From Scytalidium lignicola (lineage: Eukaryota; Ascomycota; Leotiomycetes): a DNA stretch of 64,000 bases. Every line of letters starts with the position of its first letter. Position 1 is the first letter of the stretch. Shown here piece by piece: positions 53,663 through 64,000 of this stretch. The notes under the pieces are model-generated. The model had not been told where the DNA came from and searched no databases. It worked only from the letters and a program-made list of their open reading frames with translations. Both the position numbers and the translations under genes were made by a program. The DNA lies in contig NCSJ02000031.1 in the NCBI GenBank assembly GCA_002812745.2, positions 124,001 to 188,000 on the forward strand, written 5' to 3'.

Positions 53663-56600
53663 TTTTGAATATTACTTATCTTGATGAATTAGGATTTGGA
53701 AATAAACATATTAGTAAATAACAACAATGAACAATAACTTGAAAAANGATTTTGAAGAAGGCTTTGAAGAAGAATCTGAAGAGGGATCTGAAGAAGGATC
53801 TGAGAAAAGTTTAGAAGATAGTTCTAAGAAAGACCAAGGTATAAACCAGATTATCAAGGAAATTAACATCTAAGAAGGAATGTTAGAAGAAGTTGTTATA
53901 CTACTAAAGCAACTTACTAAGTCAACAAAAANGATCAACTGTTAAGGAGTTGTCAAGAGCTACAAGAAAGAAACCAATACTTCCATTACCTAAACTTGAC
54001 TTAGAATTAATATTAAGAGCTCCAAGTCCAGACCTTGATCTAGACTCTGAACCAGAGGATAATATCAAGTAAATTCTAATGGCAATACTTAGAGAAGTCA
54101 AGATCACCAGACCAGACTTGTTCTATAAGGATAAAAAGAAGTTGAAAGTATACCTTGCTTAGACAAGAACTTATTTAGTGTTGAATAATCACTTGTTATT
54201 AAGAGATATGCATAAGGTATTGTAAATATCAACATACTTAAGAGGGATAACTAAAACTTGGTTTTAACCCTTTAAGGACAAATAGTTTATAACAAATAAA
54301 GGAATAACAAACTAGAGGATAATCAACATCATTATAAGTTAAGCTAATTATACTAGAGAACTCAAACAATTGTATGAAGATGTTGATGAGAAAAGGAATA
54401 CTAAAAGATAACTAGCTCATCTTAGACAAACCAAGAGCCTTAGTGAATATATAATGCTTTATCACTAGTATACAATGTTAGTCAACTAAGAAGAGAAAGT
54501 ATATATACATTAGTTTAGGACTAATTTGAAAGACTTTATCAAAGAAGAATTATACTAACAACTAATGATTACCACATTTAACAACCTTGTTAACTTATCT
54601 ATTAAAATTGAAAATAAGTAATATAAGATAATCTTGGATAAAAAAGGAAGATCTTACTTTAACAAAAGGAAGATTAACAGAAAGAAGGATTAAGGAAACC
54701 TTATAAAGTTAAATGTTATGAAGAAAGGAAAACCTTTTAAAGAAAAGGGAAAAAAGCATTATAAAAGGAAAAGTAAAAAGAGGAATTCCTTTGGAATTTC
54801 CCTTGAAGAGCTTGACAAAAGAAGAAAAAACAAGTTATGTTTTAAGTGTAAACTTCTTGGATATATGGTGAATACTTATAAAAAANGACAATAAGTTAAG
54901 TTTGTTAGTTAAAGTAAGAGTTATGCATATCCTAAGGATTATAAACATCTTTTTAGGATCATCAAAGGAAGAAAGCTTGAATAAGGAGGAGAATTCCTCA
55001 GAAGAAGAAGGAAATTACAAAGATTTAATAATTATACTATATTATGTCATTAAGACTAATATAGACAAGATAACAATAACAAGAATCCTTAAGATGGATT
55101 CTGTACTTATAAAAAGGACTTGACATAAAAAANCATCCTCAAGATAATAACCAAATCAAAGACTAAGGCAAGTGGAGATTGATTTTAAGGATTAATGGAA
55201 TTTAGATGATTATACTGCTAGACTTTGATATTATACTAACAGAGTAGTATCCTGTTTTTAAAGAATTATTAGTCTTAAAATATTATCTTATAATTAGTAT
55301 AAGAGAACTAAGAGGATAAGAAATCCTGGACAGAAGCTAGCTTTTCAGAACTATATAATAAGAAGAAATAATTGTCAAGATATATAAACTTGATCTTGGA
55401 GACTTTGTTCTAGTCTATAAGACTAACCTCCAGAGTATTATCATAAAGAAGAGAATATATAAATTCTTCTTACTAATAAAGAGAACTTAAATTCAAGATG
55501 ACTTTGATCAAATACTTAAGGATGCTTAAATGGTAATAAAAGAAGGATTAAGCTATATTATGTAAGGGTAATATAACTTATAACAAGAAAGACTTCTGAT
55601 GATGACCTTCTAGCAAGACTGATTAGAAGTAGAAACATAGTATGGAGAAATCTAAAGTCTAGGAAAATCAGTAAAATGATTATTTAAAGCTGAACAATAC
55701 TATATTTAACAAGAACAGAGGGAACTAATTGAAGTTATTGTCATACTAACTAATTAGGATGTAAAAGCTCTGCCTATGGTTAACAAACTAGAAGAAGATT
55801 TACTACCTTTAGAAGTACTCATTATGTTACCAAGAGAGGATAAGTTAATACAGAAGATTGACTAACAATTCAACCAAGAAGTAATAATATACCCTTTAAA
55901 TTCTACAAGAAGGATTCTTAAGGAAAGTGATATCTTTATCATTGAAATAAAAGAATGCCTTGAAAATAAGATAACAGAATAAGTACAAGATGCATATACA
56001 TTTATAAACAATAAAAGCCTAGATGGACTAAGGTTAAGAAATCTTAGTAAAAGATAAGTAATACTATTTAAAGAACTTCAAAAGAATGTTAAAGATCTAG
56101 AAATCATTAATGATGTTTTAGTTGATAATACTAAAAATGTTAATCTTTATTCTATGAATAATAAGAGTTCACTTTACATTAATATAAAACTATATAAGAA
56201 GTTAGTAAGGGCTTTGATTGATTTAAGAGTTAAAAGGAACTTTATTAGTGAATAAGTTATGAAATAACTAAGACTTAGTATAAGAGTTAAAGATAATAAT
56301 TACTTAATATTATTAATAAATAGTACTAAGGTTTAAAAGTATGTTGATGTTCAAACTTAAGACTTAAATATAAGGTATAATGAAAACCATTAAGAAAAAA
56401 TATCTTTTGATATTATAAGATTAAGAATATACTAAGTTATATTAAGAATCAAATAGATGAGAAAGTATAATCTAATAATTAATTAGAGAATAAATATGAT
56501 TATTTTCTTAGAAGAAAAACAAAGTTCAATGTCTTTAAGAGTTGTCCATGTTGACAAGATTATAAAACATATTCTTGAAGAATATTATAAATAACTAGAG

Positions 56601-58540
56601 TTATTCATAAAAAAANCCTGATGATTTAGCTTTACTTAAGCATAAACCATAAGATCATAAGATAAAGCTTAAAGAGGAGTTTAGACTAGCTTATAGACTA
56701 ATTTATCAAATAACTCTTGTTAAGGATAAGACAACGAAGAAATAGTTACTCAAGAAAATGGTACTTAAAGGTTTATACAAAAAAAGGTCATGGCAAAGTT
56801 AGAGTATTACTACATTATGTAAAGAAAGAAGATAACTTGTTAGGACAACCTTATAATAACTACAAACACTTAAATAGTAGAATTGAAAAAGACTAATACC
56901 CCTTACCATTAATAGATTTAATAATGGACAAGTTGAAGGGAATTATTATATTCACTAAGCTAAACTTATAGTTAACATTTAATCTGGTTAAGATTAAAAG
57001 AGATAATGAATAAAAAGCTATTATTCGAACAAAATACAGATTATTTAAGTTATTAGTTATAACATTTAGTATAACCAATGCTCTAACAACATAATAAAGA
57101 ATAATAAACTAGATATTAGAGAAATATTTGAAGAAATTCATAATAGTATATCTTGATAATATAATCATTTACTCAAAAAGTATTAAGGAATACAAGAAGT
57201 ATATTAAGCTTGTTCTAGAAGAGTTGTAAAAGGTAAGATTATATTACAAACTGGTGAAATGCAAATTTCATAAAAAATAAGTTCAGTTCTTAAGATATTG
57301 TATTTCTGGAGAAAGGATAAAGACTCTCAACAACAAAATTCAGTTGATTAAGGAATAAGAACTACTTAAGACTATTAAGCAATTATAAAGTTTCTTAAGG
57401 TTAACTAACTATTATTAAAGATTTGTAAAAGATTATTCTAAAATCTTTATATTATTGACTAAACTTACAAAGAAGGATTAAGTCTATTAATGGAATAATA
57501 TAGTGAAGGAAGCATTCTAAAGTATTAAGGATGCTTTTATAAAAGGAAGTTTCTTAAGAATCTTTGATCTAAAGAAAAAGATAAGAATCGAAATTAATAC
57601 CTTTGATGTAGTATTAAGAGCTATGTTATTATAATCATAGTAGATTGGTAAATAACATTATTAAGTATTATTAGCATTTTGGTCAAGAAAGTTAAATGTT
57701 ACAAAAAGGAATTATCAAACATTAAATAAAGAAATGTTAATTATCATAAAAGCTCTAAAGCATTAAAGAGTGTATGTTATTAGATCTAACAAAACAATTG
57801 ATATACTTTCAGATTATTATAATCTCTAATACTTCATGATAACTAAGTAATTAAATACTAAGCAAACATAATAAGCAGAAAAGTTATCCAAGTATAATTT
57901 CAAGATTATTCATGTTAAAGGTGAAGATAATAGAAGAGCAAATACTTTAAGTTGGAAACCTAAATACTTAACTAAGGAGAAAGAGGAAAGTAAACTTATA
58001 TTAAAAGAAGACAAAGATAGATTCTTAGTATATAATAAAGAATAACTCATAGTTATCATAATAATAACAAACAAGCATTAGGCTAATTGAATCAGAGAAG
58101 CAACCAAAAGGGAAAAAGAGAAGAATACTTTATTAGACATAACTAAAGGTAAATAAGAGAAAATCAAAAACATTTAGTATAAGAACAAAAGGTTATATAT
58201 ACTAACAAAACTAACAGAAGAATTTACAAGGGAATAGTACAATCTGTTATATAATGGACATATAAGGGTAGCCTGATACTATTATCAAATCAATAAGGAT
58301 TACTTCATTGTAAAACTACAATTAGTAGTTAAGAAAGTAATTATAGAATGTGAAATCTATAAGAAGGTTAAGAATTTAAGAAGGAAGTCTTAAGGACAAT
58401 TATATCTTATACAGATACCTGACAATCTATAAGAATTAATTAGATAAGATTTTATTATAAAACTATTAGTTTCCATAGATTACATTATCAAGGTCAAGTA
58501 TAACTTTATCTTTGTGATAACTGAACANTATACTAATTTN
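53663..58540 (+). mobile_element. Decayed Ty3/gypsy retrotransposon internal region (gag-pol pseudogene)
   Basis: Stop-riddled plus-strand frames encode a recognisable gag-pol. A gag start is at 53727, with an acidic EEG repeat. A zinc knuckle remnant CFKCKLLGYMVNTY is near 54838-54880. Reverse transcriptase YLDNIIIYSKS is near 57149-57182, followed by FLRLTNYYRRF-like sequence and RNase H (LRIFDLKKKIRIEINTFDVVLRA, then ALKHxRVYV). Integrase-like zinc and catalytic parts continue to about 58540 and end abruptly. The RT catalytic box YLDD now reads YLDN, and many Gln codons are TAA/TAG. The G-to-A and C-to-T bias and very high AT content fit repeat-induced point mutation. The element is dead. 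Confidence 0.85.
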
Positions 58541-58640
58541 NATGTACAAGTGAGATAGCATTATGCTTAAGGCGTATCCGATGTCGGCAAAAGTAAGTGG
58601 ATTTAAGTAAGTAGTGAGTGGATTTAGGGTTCCCTTATAA
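58541..58640. repeat. Unmutated-looking repeat between two decayed elements
   Basis: A short segment (58555-58635) with normal GC, containing a repeated agtggattta unit and ggatttaagtaagtagtgagtggatttagggtt. It sits at the junction of the plus-strand gypsy relic and the minus-strand relic. It looks like a terminal of another element or a recombination junction. Confidence 0.4.
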
Positions 58641-58699
58641 TTAATATATTTGTTAATTCAAACAGTATAATTAATAGCTTATATAATTTATATTTAATT

Positions 58700-61560
58700 C
58701 TAATAATAACNTTTTTATTCATCCTCTTTCTTTATTCTAATAAAGTTGAATACTAATTATAAGTCTAGTTTTATAAAGAACTTAACACTTTTAAACTTAT
58801 TTTTAGTAATTTCTATTATTAATAATAATAAGTATTAGTCTTTTATTATTCCTTTGTTTAAACCTTTATAATTTTTATAAAATTTACTTTTTAAGTCATT
58901 TGGTTTTTTTATAAATAATAATAATACTCTTNTTNAANAGTTTGACTTTTAATATAATCTTCTTTTAACTATTCTGTTTAACTATTTTTTTGTTGTTTTG
59001 TCTTTTGTTATTGTTGTTAAGTATACTAACTTAAATAGTAGTTAAAATCCTTTCTTGAGATTAATTTTATAATCTTATAATTAACGTTTTAACAATATTA
59101 AGTCTTCTAGTCTTTCTTTAAATAACTTTATCTATTCTTTGTATTCTTCAGGAATATACTTAAGACTTTTGTCTTAGCTTAACTAATCTGAAATTAAACT
59201 GATTTCTATGTTCTTAATCTTAGGCTGATTAGATTTAATCATACAAATAACTTGTAATTCTTTAACCTTTATTATTTTTGTTAATACCTTTTGTAATAAT
59301 TCTTATGAAAACTCTACAATCTCTTCTTACTAGTCAATCCTTAGATTGCTTCCTTATATTCAAGGTATCCTTAAGATTATTTCAAAGTTCTTAATGTAAG
59401 TTATATTAAATACTATCTTTTCTTAGTAATTAACTTTAACCTTCATAATTATTAACTTTGTTTTTACTTTAATACTTCTTGTTATAAGAAAGTTATCCAT
59501 AAGTTTAATCAGATAATTATAATCCTTAACTTAAGTATTTATATTTAATTTTATCATTACATTTAACATTATAAAATTTTTTATAACTCTAGAATTTATT
59601 AGTACTTTAACCTTTTGTTTAACTATTTTGACTTCTAAAAATAATATATCTTTGTTAAGAGCTTTAAGTCTTAATTCTCTGGCTACTCTTTCTTCTACAT
59701 TATTAGTAGTTTATTCTTAACTATTTGTTAAGTCTAGTAATTATAATCAACTTCTTTATTACTCCTCTTTTACTTTATTTTCTACAATTCTTAAGGTTAA
59801 TTCCTGGATTTCTTCAATATTTACCTTCTTAATACTTAGAATTATTACTTTTGCCTTAGGATTTAGAAATTCATCTAGTTCCTCTTATACTCTTGCTTAA
59901 TAGTCTATGACAAATCTTAATATTTATTTAATACNTTTTTACTTGTAAATTCTTTTTTTTTAAGACATTATTACTTATCTTATACTTGAATACTTAAGTC
60001 TTTATTGATAAGTTATGTTTTTTTTTAAACAAATTAACTGAAGGTTTTCTTATTCAATATTCATTAGTTAAATCTTAATAGATATTCTTATTTACTAATC
60101 TTAAGTAATCTTAACATCATTTCTCATGATCATAATCTGCTTTAAATAAGTATAATAATCTTATGACTTCTCTTGATGACTAATATTAAGTTATCTTAAT
60201 TATAATATAATTTGTTAGTTGTCTTAGTTTCTTATTAAAAGATCTTGTTATCACTTCTCTTTAGAAGGTATATAATCCTCTAACATCTTAAATACTAAAT
60301 TCTAATCTGATAGTATGCTCTTAGCTAGAGCTATTCCTTAACATTAAGTACTTCTTTAGTAATATCCTCTTTTAAGTACATTTTAAGGTTTTCAAAAATC
60401 CTTATACTAAGTATGTTAGTTCAAGCCTCTTTATAACTTAGTGATAATAACTTTTGTTTAGGAATACTTATAATATTTATACTTATAACTGTTGTTTGTT
60501 TTCCTTTATCCTTATAGTTGTTAGTGAAATGCTTAAAAAGTTTACATTTGAAATGTAACTTCTTTTCCTTTTAGTCTTTTAACTTTTCAAGGTTAATTCT
60601 AAATGAATTCTCNTTTTTTCTTAAGCTTTTAANTTCTTACCNTTTTTAAGGTTTTCCNTTTTTTGACTATGTTAAGGTTTATAAGATCTTCTTATAATTA
60701 TGATTTCTTTGTTTGATTATTATTTCTACTTATAAAGTAAAATAATCCTTTCTTGTTCAATTTCTTTTTTGTATAATTGATTTTTGATTTTAATATATTG
60801 ATTAATTAAGGTTTTTAAGTTTAAGATTAATACTCTTTAATATAACTTATTATGTATTTTATCCTTTAGTCTTCTTTTATATTATATAATAAGAGCTTTC
60901 TTATTCTAGTCTATTCTGATTGAATATTATCTGAACAAGGTAATATAATTATTAACAATTCTTGTTTACTTAAGATAATAAAGATATTACTTTGTGNTTT
61001 TTTTCTTTATCAATGTCTTTAAATAACTTGTTAAGTTCCTTCATATATTTATTATAATTATTAAGGAGTTTTCAGGNTTTTTTTATTAGTTGGATCTTTT
61101 ATATAATTGAAGTAATTGTTTAAGAATAGTTAGAATTAATTTATTATAATTNCTTTTAAAGTATAATGTTACTTATAATACTCTTTGTATGTTATTTATA
61201 AGTGTTTGTTTATTTAACACTAAATATGTTCTTGTTTGCATTAAGTATACTTTAAGCTTGTTCTTATCTTTATAAAAGAAGTCTAGTTTAGTTACTCTTA
61301 TCTCTTCTCTTGATAGTCTTTTAACATTATTTATAATGATTGTTAGTAGTCTAGGTAGTAGAGTTAGTAGTCTTAGTAAGAGTCCTCTTAAAGGTCCTTT
61401 AACTACTGATCTTGTTAGTAATCTTACTTATACTATGTTTATAACTTTATCCTCTAAGTTAACTTCTTAATTTAAGCTTTTACTTATTGAACTTTCTTTA
61501 GAACTTTCTTTAAAGCTTTTTTCTGAATTAATTATTATATCTTTGTTTAATACTTATTCA
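58700..61560 (-). mobile_element. Second decayed gypsy-like retrotransposon (minus strand)
   Basis: Minus-strand translation shows fragments of a gag-pol. A zinc-knuckle-like HFKCKLFKHFTNNY is near 60510-60560, between basic Lys-rich stretches. A protease-like region follows (LIKLMDNFLITRSIKVKTKLIIM near 59450-59510), and stop codons occur throughout. Very AT-rich, with many N characters next to homopolymers. It does not match the first element frame-for-frame, so it is probably a different family. Boundaries are approximate. Confidence 0.6.
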
Positions 61561-64000
61561 AGTTTAACATAACTTGCTTTTATATAATAATATTCAAAAT
61601 ATTATAAGACTTCTTATAATATAATTATATAAGGTAAGTTTGGTTACTCTTATAAGGTTTATGTAAAAGTAAGACATTTGTAATTATAGTAAACAAGTAT
61701 ATATAGTAAAGTTATAACTTAAGTTAAATATAAGGTTCTTAACTAAAGCTTAGAGAATATGTTCTTATATAAACAAATGAGTATAATCTTATATAGTTAG
61801 TATAACTCTAATATTCCTTTATACACCTTATACTACTTATATAAGTTATATAACATAATATTCTGTTGTCTATAAACACTTTATAAGCTATTACTTAGTG
61901 CTTATCAGGTTGTAACAATAAGAATTATAACAGAAGACTAGATTTAAAACTAAGAATATAAGTTAATTTAACATTAAAGTTTATAACTTTAACAAATGTT
62001 TTAACAAATGTTTTAAGTAATATATTGTTAATTATAAAAGTAATAATTAAAAAAAAAAGTTAAAGATTACTTTTAAAGTTCTTTTAGTAAACGAAAATAG
62101 TAAACTTAAATAAGGTAATAATAATAATAATCTTTTTACTATTTTTATTACTTTGTTTAATAATCTTTTAATTGAATTAACAATTTTTACTATTACAAAA
62201 CTTGTAAATAAAGCTTTTATACACTAACTTATTATTAAAGTATTTACTTTAGTTGTTGAAATATTAATATTTATACTTATATTTATTAAAGCAATTATAA
62301 GTATGTATAATATAACTAGTATAATAAAATATAATTCTAAACAATTTTATAAAATTATAATTAATATAAAAGATTTTAAATATTCTATAGCTAGTTATAA
62401 TCAATTTTAAGTTTTATAATGAGTAAACAAAAGTATTACACTTAATAATGTTATACAAAGTGTACTAATTATACAGTTTAACATAAAATCTACTTTCTTA
62501 ATAAACTTTATAATAATAACTATACTTATTAGCTAAATAGAATTTTACATTATTTAAGTAAATATACTTTTTTTTACTTAGTATAACTGATATAGATTAT
62601 TTAAGTATATATTTTAATAATCTTATAAATAATTTAATTACATTATAAAATGAAATACTAATTGTACGCTGATTTGGTTATTCTTTTATATTGTAGAAAA
62701 TTCTTCTACAAATGTTAATTATCCAATTTTTCAATTAAAAATTTTATTTCTTGACAAACGTTAAATTATAATGTTTACATTAGTATTTTAATTACTTATT
62801 AGTAGATAAGCTTTAAAAGATACTAGATTAAGCTAATTATAATATTAACAAACAAGCTTTAAAGTATTTAATTAAATATTATGTTTACTATTAACATTAT
62901 AATAAATTACTAGAATATTTTAGATTTAACTTTAAAGATAACATTAACTTTAATTACTTTATTATTGTGAATATTTTTTATATTTTTAAAAAGTTAGTTT
63001 TTCATGTCATTAATAAGAGTACTCATTATTAAATTAGGAAATAACTATTATGACTTTTCTATTTAGAGGCTTGAAGCTTAATAACATTAATTATACAGAG
63101 AACCTCTAAAGCAGAAGAAGGAAGGACACATAACAAGTCACAAGATAAATCTAATAAATCTGGACAGATCTAAAAGCTTTAAGATCTTAAAAAATCTAGA
63201 AAATCCAAGAAGTACAAAAGTCTATATAAGTAAATAGTTTTCTTAATTAGATAAAGCTTTATACTTAACTCAAATTGAATATCTTGTAAAAAGATCTTTT
63301 AATAATAACTTAATAAGTGTTTATAACTTTACATTTATGTGTTAACCTTTAAGCAAACAATATAATATTTAGAAAAAGCAAATATTTAAATACTTTATTA
63401 ATAAGTATACAAAGTATATTATACTTTAAGTATTACTTTATATAATACCTGTAAAGTTACAAGCAATTATATTAGCTTATAACACAAAATTAATACTTAT
63501 AATAACCGTAGAAGAAATTAACCTCTTGTTTAAAGAGGAAACAGCAGACATTAAAGCAGGAAAACTNAAAAACTCAAGCATTAAAAATAGTATTGCTGGA
63601 CAAGTTTAACAAGATTAAGTTCAAGTTATAACTCTTCTCAGTTTAATATAAAATATACATTACCTTTAACAAAACAAAGTTTAATAATGAAAAAGACTAA
63701 GTATTATAAGTTATAATGTTTTTAAGAGGATTTGCATTTAGTTAGATTGAAGTATTCTTAAAGAATTACCTTAAGTACTAAACTAATAATAGAAGAGGAA
63801 TTCTTTTACAAACATTAAAAATCTTTAATATTTAGGAAAAGTTTAAAAAAGNAAATTAGTAAAGTCTTTAAGGATATTGATAAAGTATACTAAGTNAAAA
63901 AGGTATTTGTNAAAAATTATAACNAAAAGACTTTAACAGCTAATTATACAGTAGAATATAAACAGTATACAAGTAAAATAATATGGAATAATTTAACATA
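61561..64000. other. AT-rich desert; possible LTR remnant at about 63000-63380
   Basis: Extremely AT-rich sequence without recognisable proteins. At 63100-63330 a segment with normal-looking words (caagtcacaag, ggacagatc, tctatataagtaaatag) resembles a decayed LTR with a TATA-like site. No genes. Confidence 0.4.

Noticed and set aside
53663..58540. Small open frames within the gypsy relic as host genes
   Set aside because: They are short gaps between stops in AT-rich sequence and match retrotransposon gag-pol in translation.
1..64000. CRISPR array, tRNA or rRNA genes
   Set aside because: No regularly spaced repeats and no convincing tRNA box pair or rRNA sequence were seen by eye.

Overview
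The window is nuclear DNA of a filamentous ascomycete (Pezizomycotina). Genes are intron-rich, with short introns of about 45-100 nt, GTRAGT-type donors and a CTAAC-like branch point 10-20 nt before the acceptor. The gene set is fungal: Zn2Cys6 regulators, PAD1/FDC1, SSZ1, ATP18 and RAV2. Protein style suggests Leotiomycetes, but that is inference only.

Region 1 (1 to about 33.6 kb) is a gene-dense housekeeping block. In order it holds: an edge-truncated probable MULE-type transposase N-terminus; ADE16 (last two steps of IMP synthesis); an SDR; a nucleotide-rhamnose 3,5-epimerase/4-reductase; NOB1 (18S rRNA D-site nuclease); LCB4 (sphingoid base kinase); a class II aldolase-like protein; a Zn2Cys6 regulator with a one-base frameshift; DPL1 (sphingoid base phosphate lyase); SSZ1; RRP40; the tiny four-exon ATP18; a NIPSNAP protein; a decayed AYR1-like SDR; RAV2/Rogdi; POP7; LIP5 (lipoyl synthase); and a PIF1-family helicase. 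LCB4 and DPL1 act in succession in sphingoid base breakdown and lie within 10 kb, with a regulator divergent from DPL1.

Region 2 (about 33.6 to 52 kb) is gene-poor and accessory. It has a PhyH dioxygenase convergent with a Zn2Cys6 regulator, a divergent PAD1/FDC1 pair (prenylated FMN synthesis and aromatic/sorbic acid decarboxylation), a Zn2Cys6 gene carrying a stop and a frameshift next to that pair, an intact five-exon SDR, and a truncated berberine-bridge-type FAD oxidase with stop codons.

Region 3 (about 52 to 64 kb) is a transposon graveyard. A pogo/CENP-B-type DDE transposase relic ends at a Ty3/gypsy LTR. An AT-rich, stop-riddled gag-pol follows, with changes typical of repeat-induced point mutation (for example the RT YLDD box reading YLDN). 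A second decayed gypsy element lies on the minus strand, and the rest is very AT-rich.

Single N characters sit almost always beside homopolymer runs. In two genes, dropping the N restores the reading frame, so they look like base-calling artefacts. I found no clear novel system. The best leads are the sphingoid-base gene neighbourhood with its regulator, the decaying PAD1/FDC1/regulator island and the nested transposon structure.
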